The notes beneath the pieces were generated by a model that ran no database searches, was not told where the DNA came from, and worked only from the letters and a program-made list of their open reading frames with translations. Shown piece after piece: positions 51,085-61,791 of a stretch of 64,000 nucleotides of DNA (its first letter is position 1; each line of letters starts with the position of its first letter). The translations under genes were made by a program, and so were the position numbers. The stretch is from Caecitellus pseudoparvulus (taxonomy: Eukaryota; Bigyra: Bicosoecida), in contig CBFFRQ010000062.1 of assembly GCA_965644315.1 (NCBI GenBank), positions 1-64,000 on the forward strand, written 5' to 3'.

Positions 51085-52672
51085 CTACGTGCCAGTACTG
51101 ACGCGGAAAGCCGTCAGGCGAGTAAAGAACTGTGCCCATGTCATGCTGTTCTCAGGCCGCCGGATGAAGGCCTTGTCGTGCACCTTGTTCTGCGAAGCGT
51201 GGTGCACGAGGAAACGCTCCCCCGCCTGCAGCGGAGTCACCTTCATGAACCCGCAGCGCTGGTACACGGCACTTGTGGCAGCGTCCATGAGGGGCTGTGA
51301 CCATGTCGGCGCAGCCCGCAGAAGGCAGCCTGACGCCGTCGCAACTGCCAGGTGCCGTGGGGTGACGATGTACCCGCCAGTGTGCACATTCATGGGCACC
51401 GCCCAGTCCACACGCCGCCACGTGTACACGAAGTAGCCTTCGTTGTGGGACAGCTCAGCATTCAGGAGATGTCTCGTGCTGCCCGCCCCACTTTGCCCAG
51501 CGGAGGGGTCGTACTCATACTGCTGCAAGCCCGGCAGCCAGTCTTGCGGCCACCCTTCCGCCTGCAGCAAGGAGTGCACCGCACGCCAGTGCCGCCGTTT
51601 GACGAGAAAATCGTCCTCCCACAACGACACCAAGTCCACCTCGCCCGCGTCAGCCAGGCCATGCAGTGCGCGCTGCGCCAGCCAAGGGAACATGTGGCCG
51701 GCTGAGGCAGGCAGCACTCGCGCAGTAAGGGCGCAGGATGCGTTTCCGGGCCCAATGTCGTGTAGCGCTGAGGCGAGCCAGGGCTGCACGGATGCTGTGA
51801 ACACCACGACATGCACGTGGGCGGGGCCGCCCCCACATGCCTCTCGCAGAGATGCCTGCACCAGCTCCTGCCGCGACGGGTCGGTGCTGTTGAAGTGGAT
51901 GATGCCATGCAGCACTGTGCGCAGCGGCGCAGTTTGAGTCGGGTCGTCGTTTGTCAGAGCCAGCCAACCATCCTCATGCGGAGTCTTCATGAAAAAGGGA
52001 GTGTGAGGAAAGGACGCGTTCTCGCGGACGATGACGGCCGTGGGCAGGAGCCAGGCGCTGCGGTGTGCCTTGGGCAGGTTCTGCCACTGCGCTGCCGAGG
52101 GCAGAGGTGTGTGCCAGGCAAGGGTGTCACGAAGGAATGCCAGGACACTCTCCTGGCACTGCGCCAGGTGCGATGCGCTTGCGTGGGGCATGCAGCCAGC
52201 ACAGAAGGCAGCTGCGGCCCATGGCGCACGCACACCCTTGTGGGTGTCAGTGTGGCAGCCGTGCTCCACAAGGCCGCCTGCGTTGCTCAGGGTCAAGGAG
52301 ACTTTGACTCGCTGCGACAGCAGCTTCCGTCCCCGTCCCAACAGCTCCTCCAGAGCCGTCACTGCGAAGTGGGGCGTGCGGCATCCCCGTGCGCCGTGGC
52401 ACAGAAGATCGCTGTGCTTCACGCTGCGCCTCTCCCCACGCACAAGCTGCCAGGGATTTGAAGCCGAGATGCGCCACAGCGCCGGCCGCCTCGGCCGTGA
52501 CATTCAGCTCTTGCCACTCTTTCGCTGGCGGCGACTTGGGCAACACCAGCGGTGTGCAGACTCCGTTCAATCCACAAATGGCAACATTTTGTTCGGTAAA
52601 CGTGTACGGCAGCTGCGTGGCAGCAGCGCAAACTGTCGCAAGCAGCAGCAGCAGCGCAAGGCTGCGTTTCAT
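51085..52672 (-). CDS. Signal-peptide protein, possibly a Golgi/lumenal glycosyltransferase
   Basis: Exons 52672-52444 and 52361-51085 join in phase 1 (donor GTGCGT, 82 nt) to 501 aa. MKRSLALLLLLATVCAA is a clear signal peptide. The mature part has several N-glycosylation sequons (NVT, NAS, NST) and a fair number of Cys, so it enters the secretory route. The central SLWEDDFLVKRRHW has the acidic EDD seen in many nucleotide-sugar-dependent GT-A enzymes, followed downstream by HTGGYIVTPRHL, which resembles the Gly-rich acceptor-side region of such enzymes. I do not recognise a specific family; the glycosyltransferase reading is an inference from these motifs. No membrane segment follows the signal peptide and no ER-retention tail is present. 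Confidence 0.6.
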
Positions 52673-52832
52673 CGCGGTTTCAAACTACCAGGTGGAGCAC
52701 ACACGTAGCACAAGAATGCAGCAGCGAGTGTTAGCACATAGCGTGCATTGTGATGCGTTCCAAACAATGACACGGGCCTGTGGCGCGCACAGGTGTTCGC
52801 TGAACCCAAGGTCCCCCCCCCCTCAACCTCCC

Positions 52833-53844
52833 TCACCGCTCAAAGCCACTGTCAGTCATCCACTTGTCTGTGGAGGTGGACCTATACATCGTGCTCTGCA
52901 TGGTGCCGGGGTCCACGTAGGGGCCTGTGCTTGTGGCTGACGCGCGTGCCCGCAGCGCCTCCTCCTTGGCAGCCTTGGCGTCCCTTGCCGCCTGCGCCGC
53001 AGCGACGCGCTTCTTGTACTTGAGCTCGGCCTGCTTCGTGCGCCGCTTCATGAGCACGGCCTTGTACTCTGCTTCAGTCAGGACGATCTGGAACTCCAGG
53101 ACGTTGCCAGGCAGCCCCATGGGCTCCTCCTCCTCCTCCAGCTCCCCCGTGCCGCCTGAGCCAGACAGGCGCCGCTCCTCGGCGCTCTTTTCCCAGTCGT
53201 ACAGGGGCCCCTTGATGGTGGGCAGCTTCTTGGTCTTGGCCTTGGGTGCCCGGCGCATGGTGGGGAAGAGGTTGTCCGGCGTCGCGCCGTTGCGGCCGAA
53301 GGACAGGTACCAGGAGCGGAAGTCGCGGGGCGACAGCTTGCCATCAGGCTGCCCCTTGGACAGCTCCGCGTACACCGCCACCACCAACTCGTCGGACAGC
53401 CCCCGCATGTTCTTGGCGCCGCCATTCATCAACCACGCTCGCAGCTCCTCCATGCTCAGGCGGCTGTCTTCCCGCACGCGCCGGCTGCGAGTGCGGCCCT
53501 TGCCCACGGCGCCGCTGCGTGCCGGCGTTTCATGCAGCAGCTTGCGCAGCTTCATACGCTGCTTCTCGAAGATGATGGCGCGCTCGTCGTCGGCGTGGTT
53601 CACGCCGAAGGCTTCCAGGGCATCGATGCGGTCCTGGATGCTGGCCCGCAGCTCCTGCAGCCCTGCGTGGTTGCCCTGCGCGAAAGAGCCCAGGCCGCTT
53701 GCTGCAGTGCCGCAACTTGCCTTGCAAGCGCCCCTCCGCCTGCACACGCACCTCTTCCTTCAGCTTCGCGTACAGCTCGCTGCACTTGCGGGTCTCTGCC
53801 TGCAGCCCCGCGGCGTGCCACAGCTCCAATGGCTTCCACTCCAT
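52833..53844 (-). CDS. Small basic helical protein with an EF-hand-like segment
   Basis: Exons 53844-53752 and 53675-52833 join in phase 0 (donor GTGCGT, 76 nt) to 311 aa. The N-terminus (MEWKPLELWHAAGLQAETRK) and the next approximately 80 residues are amphipathic helix. Around the middle, ELSKGQPDGKLSPRDFRSWY looks like a single EF-hand-like helix-loop-helix, with an incomplete set of acidic ligands. A Lys/Arg/Ala-rich coiled-coil helix follows, then a Ser/Thr/Tyr-rich tail. I do not recognise the family. The upstream frame on the same strand is not needed because the splice model gives an ATG at the start of a clear exon. Confidence 0.65.
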
Positions 53845-54251
53845 GCCGCCTGTTTGTGAAGCGTGCCTTGCTCCAGGTGCAAGGTGCCGCTGGTGTGCCA
53901 GCGGCGCGCGGTGGACGGCTGTGCGCCTGCTCAAGCGGGCTCTGGCAAGGGTAAGGGCCGCGTGACGTCCTGTGTGGATTTCGGAACAGCGCGGGGGCCT
54001 TGTGCAATTCAGGTTTTGGCGGCGGCAGAGCTCGGCGTGTGCTGCGTGCAGGGGGCGTGTTGTGCTTGGCGTTTCGTACCCTCTTCGCCTGCGCCCCCTG
54101 TCCCCTCAGGCAGCGGGTAACCTTCAAAAAAGAAATAACGCCTGCACCCATCGTTGCAGTTGGCTCCGACGGCGGGTTGCTGCAGCAGGCTTGTTTCCAC
54201 TCCCCCACACAGCCAAGCGAGGCGTGCCAGCGTTTCAAGCAGCGTTTCGCC
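53845..54251. other. Divergent region between the basic helical gene and SDA1
   Basis: 407 bp between divergent ATGs. An AT-rich aaaaaagaaataac at 54125-54138 stands out. No coding frame is convincing; it presumably holds both promoters. Confidence 0.45.
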
Positions 54252-56879
54252 ATGGCTGCTTCACACTCGCGAATTGACAGGCTGCACCACTTGCAGGTGA
54301 GCAACTGCACCCCAGGCCCACGCAATCGGCACCTAGCTTTCACTGGCTTACTCCCCTCCCTTCCCAGAACGTCATCAAAAGGGACCCCACGGCGTACCGC
54401 GATGAGTTCTTGCTGCAGGTGAGGCTGGCGATTTCCGCAAGTGTTCACGCCGCCTGCAACGCCGCTCGCCGCTCGCCCCTTGTGCAGTACCGCAACTACA
54501 AGGCGGAGATGGAGATCTTCGCCTTGAACCCCTCTTCAGAGGCCAAGTCCCTCATCGAAGTGGTCGCCTTCATCTCCCACGTCGCTTCGTGCTACCCGAA
54601 GGTGAGCTGGCCGATGGCCCTGCCCTTGACCCCGTCGCCACCGCAGCCGCCGCCACCACCCCCCACAGGAGACCGAGGACTTCGCCGAGGACATCATGGG
54701 CGTGCTGTCCAAGTCAGCTGCACTCCTGCACGTGGAAGTGCGGCGGGGCATGGTCATGGCCCTGCTCCTCATGCGCAACCGCGGCATGATCCCCGCCCTG
54801 CCCCTGCTGAAGCTGTTCTTCCAGCTCTTCCGCGTGCAGGACAAGCTCATGCGGGAGGTGGTCTTCTCCCACATCATCGCAGACATCAAGAACCTGAACC
54901 GCCCGTCTGGCGGCACCGGCAGCCGCCGCAAGGTGAAGCTGCACCCATCCGAGGGCAACCGCTCCGCCGTGAACCGGGCGCTGCAGAGCTTCATGTACAC
55001 CATGCTGCAGGACACCTCCACCGCCGCCGCCCGCAAGAGCATGGACGTGCTCATTGAGCTCTTCCGCCGCCGCATCTGGACAGACGCGCGCACTGTCAAC
55101 GCCATCGCCGGCGGCTGCGTGTCGGGGCAGGTGAAGCTGGTGGTGCCTGCTTGCCGCTTCCTGTGCGGGGAGCTGGACCTGGAGGAGGAGGATGAGCCGG
55201 ACAGCGAGGACGAGGCGGAGATGGAGCGCAAGGCGCAAGCGTACCGCAAAGCGCACCGGCCCAACGCCTCAGACCTGCACCTGTACTCCAAAAAGACACG
55301 CAAACGTGCCCGGCAGGCCAAGCGCAACATCGCCAAGATGCGCATGCGCACGGTGCGCCCAGAGGACAAGGCCAAGACCGTCTTCCCCGCCATCTCCATG
55401 CTGCACGACCCGCAGGGGCTTGCTGAGCGCATGTTGCGTGGCGTGCGCGGCAACAAATTCCGCTTCGAGGTGCGCCTGCTGATGCTGAACACCATCACGC
55501 GCACGGTGGGGCAGCACAAGCTGGTGGTGCTGGGGCTGTACCCCTTCCTGCAGCGGTACCTGACGGCCCACCAGCGCCACGTGACGTCCGTCATGGCGTA
55601 CCTCATCCAGGCCTGCCACGAGGCCGTGCCGCCGTCGGAGCTGCTGCCCGTGGTGAAGGGCATCGCCAATACCTTCATCACGGAGCGGTGCCCGCCAGAG
55701 GTCATGCAGGTGGGCCTGAACGCCGTGAAAGAGGTCATCGCCCGCGCACCTGCCCTGCTGGAGGAGGAGGGCGCCCAGGACCTCGTGCAGGACCTGGTGC
55801 TGTACCGCAAGGACCGCGACAAGGGCGTCGTCATGGCGTCACGGGGCATCCTGAACACGGTGCGGGAGCTGTACCCCACCCTGCTGGCGCGCAAGGACCG
55901 CGGCAAGGGCCACGACGCCGACGCCGTGCCCACTGCCTTCGGCGCCCTGCCGGTGGTCAGCGATGTGCTGGGGGCGGACCTGCTGGCAGCCGAGCGCGCG
56001 CTGGCAGGAAAGGGCGTGGGGAATGAGGACGACGACGAGGACGCGTGGAAGGTGGCGGCTGCTGCGGCAGGGGACGGCGACAGCAGTGACTGGGAGGACG
56101 TCAGCGACGAGGAGGGCGCCGCACCGGCGGCACAGGGCGGCGGCGGCGCCTTGGAAGGGTGGGAGGAAGACCGCCCAGAGCCGCTGTGGGCCCGCAGACA
56201 GCGCCTGCGCCGAGAACGCCGGGAGCGTGAAGCTGCTCTGGCGGCAGGGGCAGCAGCGCCAGACGCCAGTGCGGAAAAAGAAGCCTCTGAAGGCGGTGAG
56301 GGCAGCGAGGAACACGGCAGCGAAAGCGAAGAAGAGGAGGAGGAGACGGGCCATGCTGACGATGGCAGTGGTGGGCAGGCCGCAGCGCCTGCGCTGCCTG
56401 TGGCTGCCATGCGGTTTTTGACGCCTGCTGACTTTGAGCGGCTGAAGGCGCTGCGCAGCGCTGCCTCCGACCGAGTGCGCCGCGGCACCAAGCGGCCCCG
56501 CGCAGGGGATGGCCCAGACATTGAAGATGTCGTGGCCATGGCACTGAAGGCTGCAGAGGCGAATTCTGCCGCAGTGGTGGGCTTCAACCCAGACGACATC
56601 GAGTCAGGGCGCACGCTGAAGAAGCGGCAACAGGCGGAGCGCGCGCTGGAAGTGCGTGCCACGACAGGCAGCAAGCGCGACTGGCAGCCCAACCGAGCAG
56701 GTGGCAGCACCAATGCTGAGAAGGCTCGCAGCAAGAACTACATGATGCTGCGCAAGAGCCGCGACGTGCAGATGAAGATGAAGAGCAGCCTGGTGGAGCA
56801 GAAACGCACCATCCGCAAGCACATGACTGCCATCAGCAAGCAGACCAAGCACGAGCGCCGCAAGCGCCGCCGCAAGTGA
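54252..56879 (+). CDS. SDA1: SDA1 ribosome-biogenesis protein
   Basis: Exons 54252-54296, 54368-54418, 54488-54601 and 54669-56879 join in phase 0 throughout to 806 aa. The introns are 71, 69 and 67 nt with donors GTGAGC, GTGAGG and GTGAGC, all within the first 420 bp. SDA1 is a nucleolar/nuclear factor needed for 60S subunit maturation and export and, in yeast, for actin organisation and G1 passage. Family landmarks, in order: LQNVIKRDPTAYRDEFLLQY, NYKAEMEIFALNPS, ADIKNLNR, SFMYTMLQDTS, SMDVLIELFRRRIWTDARTV, ISMLHDPQGLAERML, YPFLQRYLTAHQRHVT, an acidic C-terminal third and a basic Lys/Arg tail. The first exons are tiny (15 and 17 codons) and only their joining restores the conserved N-terminus. 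It converges on the next gene with just 12 bp between stop codons. Confidence 0.95.
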
Positions 56880-56891
56880 GGACAATGCATT

Positions 56892-58145
56892 TCACGAGTC
56901 GCGTTCAGGGAAAAGCTGCATGAAAGCGCTGGGCAGGCTGGCGATGATGTCGGGAGTGGTCGTTCCGCGGCCGTGCGATGCGAAGGCGGCAGACGCCGCT
57001 GTGCGGGTCAGTGCAGATGCGCCCGCCATGGCCGCCACCAGTCGATGTGCGTCTGGTTGGGCGTGGGTCCACCCCGATCCATCTTCGGCGGGGCGCATGG
57101 CCGCCCAGGAGAGGAAAGTGGCCAATGTGCCCGCCAGCACGTCACCCTGCCCTCCACACCGCCGCGGCGACGGGGTGTACTGAGAACTCACGCTGGAGTC
57201 AGGCCAGTGTCCCGTCACGGCAGAGAACCCCGCATCCCCCGCCACAGCCACTGCAAAGAAGTCCACAGGGCCCTTTGCCAAGATGCCCAGCCCGCCCAGT
57301 GTGTGGGACAGTGCTGCCGCGCCAGGCTCCGATGGCGTGTTGGCGGTGGCCACATCTGCGCCGGCAGCCTGCATCGCACTTTCAAACGCCGGCCCTAGCT
57401 TAGCATCGTCCAGGACAGCTTGAACCAGGCGCTTGTACTCGGCCACGTTGGGTGTCAGGACGCCAATGCCGCCTGCCGCCGCGAAGCTGGCCACGTTGCT
57501 GCCCACTGTGGCCAAGCCATCTGCGTCCACCACGACAGGCACACGTGCCTTCAGCAGGTCAAGCAGGACTTCCGCTGCTGCGGGGTTTGTGGCACGAGCG
57601 AGGCCCATGCCAGGCCCCCACACTGCGCTGGACAGTTTGGGCTGCAGCTGGGTCAGGTGCTGCGCGAGGGTCAGCCGCGCCTGTGCAGGCGGCGCAGAGG
57701 CAACCACCCCGGACGGCTGCACTTGTGCACTGGCTTGTGCTTGTTCACATGAGCTAGCCAGGGGGCTTGGCAGGACGATGAGCTCAGGGGAGTAGGCTTT
57801 GATGGGGGCTGCGGCAGCAGGGGCACACAACACCCACGCCAAGTCGGCCCCCGTCTTCAGAGCTGCAGGGCGAAGTGGCACGGGCATGCAGGGTGTAAGA
57901 GAGGTGCAGCTTGTGTGTGCCCTTCATCAGCGGCACTGACCAGAAGTGGCGGCGTAGTACGGCGCTCCAGTGTACTCGAAGGAGCCACCCATGATGGCCA
58001 CTCGGCCGTGGCTGCCCTTGTGGTGAGGGACAGACCATGCAGGAATGAGGGAAGACGCGGCAACTGTGCACTCCATAAGAGGCTTTGAGCGGGCTGCAGC
58101 CATGGCGAGAGAGAGCGTAGTCAGGAAATACCAGGCTCGGAGCAT
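56892..58145 (-). CDS. NNRD: ATP-dependent (S)-NAD(P)HX dehydratase
   Basis: Exons 58145-57941 and 57862-56892 join in phase 1 (donor GTCAGT, 78 nt) to 391 aa. The enzyme (CARKD/NNRD, YjeF C-terminal family) uses ATP to repair hydrated NADH and NADPH. Diagnostic motifs: KGSHGRVAIMGGSFEYTGAP at the start of the domain, IKAYSPELIV, WGPGMG, VVDADGL, LTPNVAEYKRL, and the catalytic region RRCGGQGDVLAG with its Asp base. HGRGTTTPDII ends the domain. The N-terminal approximately 40 residues (MLRAWYFLTTLSLAMAAARS) form a hydrophobic targeting sequence, so organellar or secretory delivery is likely. The exon junction rebuilds YAATSALKTGADL, which is contiguous in homologues. Confidence 0.93.
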
Positions 58146-58324
58146 GTGGTGCGGAGTTTGGCTGCCTGCAGCTCACCACGCCAGGCAGCGAGGGGGCTCC
58201 AAGGCGCGCCACTCAGGGGGCAGACGGTAGGCTATGAACACCTTGCGCGCTCAAAGTAGTCATGCTGGCTGGTGTGCAAGTAAGAGAGCTGTGCTGTGGA
58301 GAGAAATGTAATTTAGGAAGCGCT

Positions 58325-60038
58325 CTACGCTGGGATGTAGTGCTCCACGAGAGCAGGCACTGGGTTGCCAGTCTCCACACCAGTGGCACTGTCGCCGTGG
58401 GACGCGCTGCCAGCAATGTCCAGGTGCGTGTATGCGATGGGGGTGTCCTTGTTGGCCGTGCCGTGCTCGGCCAGGCCTGACGCCATGGCCAGGAAGGCGG
58501 CGGGGAACTGGTGTCCACGGGGCGTGCGGCTGGAGGGCAGGTGGTTGCACTGCACGACGTCGTGATCGTCCCGCACGCGGGGCGTGACGACGGCGAAGTC
58601 CTCCCTGCGCAGGGTGGACACCTCGAAGGGGTCGGCGATGGCGTCGCCCGCTTGCACCAGCGCCTGGGACACGCCGGCAGCCTTGGACACGCCGTTGTCC
58701 AGGCAGATGTTGTACACGCCGTACGCGATGACGGCGTGCCCAGTCAGGGTGGCGATGCTGTGCACCGTGGTGGGGATGCCGGCGCCAGGGCCAGCGGCGT
58801 AGTCGCCCAGGATCTCCTCGCGGATGTGGGAGAGCAGGTCGCACATGACCATGCGACCCTCTGCGTCGGTGTTCACGACCAGCACGCGCTTGCCGGCGTG
58901 GGAGGTGATGATCTCGTCTGCAACGTACATGGTGCTGCCCACGTCGTTGCGCACGAAGCCCAGGTAGGCCACAGCCCGCAGGCCGGCGGGGGCGAGCTCT
59001 GCCACTGAGCGCATGAAGCCGGCAGCGGCAGCGGCACCGCCACAGTCGTGCTTCATGCCTGCCATGATGCCGCCTGCCTTGATGTCGGCACCCCCCGTGT
59101 CGTACGTGATGCCCTTGCCTGCGAAGAAGACCTGCTTCTCAATGGGGCCGGCGCCCTTGTACTCCACGCGCAGGATGGCGGGGTGGTGCAGGGGGTTCAG
59201 CTCCGAAGCACGCGCGACGGCGTAGGCACAGGGGTAGCCCGCCTTGACCTCATCCAGGGCAGTGGTGCAGGTGATGGTGACGCCCGGCACGCCTGCGAAG
59301 ACGGCCTTCACGTACTCGGCGGCGTTCAGGTTGGTCATGCGCGCAGGGTCAGCGCCGCAGATGTCACGCGCGACACGGCGGCCCAGCTCCATGCCAGCCA
59401 GGCGTGTGAGCAGGGCGGGCAGCTTGTCCGCTGCACTGGGCAGGGGCAGGAAGCCCAGCTTCACGATGGGCTGCGCCACTGCAGCACCCTTGAACTCCCG
59501 AGTCTGCAGCGGGCTGTACTGGGCAAAGGCGGCACCCAGCACCAGCACCTCCTGCGCCTTGGGGAACCCTGCCCCCTCCAGGTTGGGGTCGGCGACGATG
59601 ATGGGGGCGGTGGCGCCGGCGGCCTTGGCGCGCGCCACACCCTTCTCAGCAGCGTCAAACAGCGCACGAACGTCATCCTGGCACCTGTCCAGAGGGCCGG
59701 TGGGGGACACGATCAGGCGAGAGCCGGAGACACCCTGCACGTGGTGCAGCGTCACGCTGCTGCTGACGGCCTTGTCCACCTGTGGAAGGGCGCAGGGCAG
59801 AGAACACTTGCGTGCAGGGTGAGGTGGCGTGCACTGCACCACGCCGACGCACGGCCACGAGCTGGGGAAGAAGGGCGCCGATGGGCTCAGGGACAGCCCC
59901 TGGCTTGCTGGCATCGCCGGTGACAAAAACGACTGCGTCGTACTCTGCGTCGTTGGCTGAGCCGACGCCGGCCAGGGCAGGCACGGTGGGCAGCGCGTCG
60001 GCTGCAGGCGCATAGCTGACGGACGTGGTGGCTGCCAT
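58325..60038 (-). CDS. M17 leucyl-type aminopeptidase
   Basis: Exons 60038-59853 and 59779-58325 join in phase 0 (donor GTGCGT, 73 nt) to 546 aa. M17 enzymes are hexameric two-metal aminopeptidases removing N-terminal residues. The metal ligands are all present: Lys and Asp in GKGITYDTGG, Asp in GMKHDCGGAA, Asp and Glu in NTDAEGRMV. GGADIKAGG instead of the common GGLSIKP places it with the divergent M17 group that includes C. elegans W07G4.4, in my judgement. The N-terminal domain is the usual macro-like fold of the family. The start ATG at 60038 gives no clear signal peptide, so the enzyme is probably cytosolic. Confidence 0.9.
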
Positions 60039-60576
60039 GGTGACACAAGGTGAGGCTCACACAGACAACAGCGGCAGTGGGCGGCATGTCAGGGGGCAAC
60101 GTGGGTGGAAGGGGTTCGGAAAAGTGTCATGGTGTGGCACCTGGCACCCTGCCTTTGCAGTGTGGGGGGGTGCCAGTGCGCATCCACGGTGACTGGCATG
60201 ACTGCCAGGAGCAAAGAGTTGAAATAGAGCACTCAACCAGGGCCTCATACCTTCCACCGTCTCACATCCCACAAGATTCCAAGTGAATGTCACAAAGTTC
60301 GCCCAACACTGGCGTCCGCGTCTCGGCAGCATCCCAGCGCACCTCGTGGACCTCCACTTCGTGAGGCGACCTTCACTCGGGCGAGCTGGCAACAAACTGG
60401 ACTGCCCAGGTTACCGCCGCATCCGGCCCACGCACGGAGCTGTCTCACGAGTTCGCTCATCTGTGGCACTCGCTCCTGCCGCGCTTTTTCTCCCCCGACG
60501 ACTGCATTGCAGGCACGGCGCTCGTTCCAGCGTCGCTGGGAGAGTGCCGTCGTGACTACACGTGTCGGAGCAGAGC
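60039..60576. other. Divergent region between the aminopeptidase and the TPR gene
   Basis: 538 bp between divergent ATGs. I see no coding frame of quality on either strand and no repeat. Both promoters and 5' UTRs must lie here. Confidence 0.45.
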
Positions 60577-61255
60577 ATGGCTGCGGAGGGAAGTGCTCCG
60601 CGTGCACATGCAAGTGGTGGTCTGGGCGCCCCGACCGCCCTGCAGCGGCTGGCAGCCTTCACGCAGGGTGTGCGCCAGCACATGCAGCAACCAGGCAGCA
60701 GCTTGCCAGCACACCTGCGCCAGGACGCACCCCGCCCTGCGCCTGTTGAGCTGCCAGAGGAGGCGTTCATGGAAGGCAACCCTGACTTGTTCAGAAATCT
60801 CTGCTTGGCTGCTGGCGTCCGGGATCGAGCCCGCTGCTCCGTTGACGTGTATGGAGCAACACATGCCGGTGCGGATTTTGAGGAGCTGCGGTCCAGGCAA
60901 GATGCCCAGCACCTCCAGAAACAGTGCGTGCATGCAGCCCACCGCCTGCCGCTGCCCTCCTCCATACACATCCCTGCCGCGTGCTGCTCACCGCCCCTGT
61001 CCCGGCCACTGCAGAGCAGCCCGAGCAGCTGCCTGGCTTCGGGAAGGCAAAGTGGACTCGGCGCTTCGAGTGACAGAGGCAGTCTTGCAAGTTGCCCCCG
61101 AGCACGTGGATGCCTTGGTCATTCAAGGGGCTGCTTTGGCGCGGCGGGGAGATGTCGCTGGGGCGGCTCGTGACCTGCGAGCTGCCCTGGCCCTTCAGCC
61201 TTCGCACGCTGACGCCCAGGCGTACCTTGCCAAGGTCACTGCTCCGCCTGCTTGA
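60577..61255 (+). CDS. Small TPR protein
   Basis: Exons 60577-60923 and 61015-61255 join in phase 2 (donor GTGCGT, 91 nt) to 195 aa. The C-terminal 80 residues form two TPR units: AWLREGKVDSALRVTEAVL, APEHVDALVIQGAALARRGD and AARDLRAALALQPSHADA, with the usual A/L/Y spacing. The N-terminal approximately 110 residues contain an amphipathic helix (ALQRLAAFTQGVRQHMQ) and a PDLFRNLCLAAG segment I do not recognise. TPR pairs bind peptide tails, e.g. of chaperones; the partner is unknown. The ATG at 60577 is the first in the frame. Confidence 0.7.
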
Positions 61256-61791
61256 GGCACAGAGGGAGTTCTCGGAAGCTCATGTCAGGGTTGTGCTGTG
61301 TGGCCCCTTGCAGCACCTGTGAGTTCCCTCCTCAGTCCGTTGACTCGCCAGGTCAGCAAGCTGCAACAGCTAGCCACCGACTCTCGGCAAAGCCCTGAGC
61401 ACGGTGCTCCAGAGCACCCCGCAGATGGGTCGGCGGTGGGCATAATTTTAGGTGCAGATGGTATGCGAGGGGTGTGCAGCGCCGCAGTGAGCAGCGCGGC
61501 ACGTTGCGGAGGCAGTGATGTGGCGGTGAGCAAGCCCCTGCATCAGGACGCCGCACAGAGTGAGCGCCAGGCTCGGGCAATGCACCACTCCGCTGCCCGG
61601 AGCACATCACACTCACTCCAAACCCGCATTCCCGTGTCTGCAAGCGCCTGCCTGCCTTGAGCTCCAGTTGCTCTCGTGTGCCCAGCTAGCATCACCTGTG
61701 AGTCCAGTGCCGCAGCGACGGCGCGCCACACCAGCTGCCACACGCATCAAGTGCTCGCACACGCACTCCGCCGCACCCGCGCAGACTCACC
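61256..61791. other. Region between TPR gene and VDAC
   Basis: 536 bp without a convincing frame; it should hold the TPR gene's 3' end and the VDAC promoter. I see no specific element. Confidence 0.45.

Noticed and set aside
54536-56734. A 732-codon minus-strand open frame
   Set aside because: It is antisense to SDA1, whose protein matches its family over its whole length.
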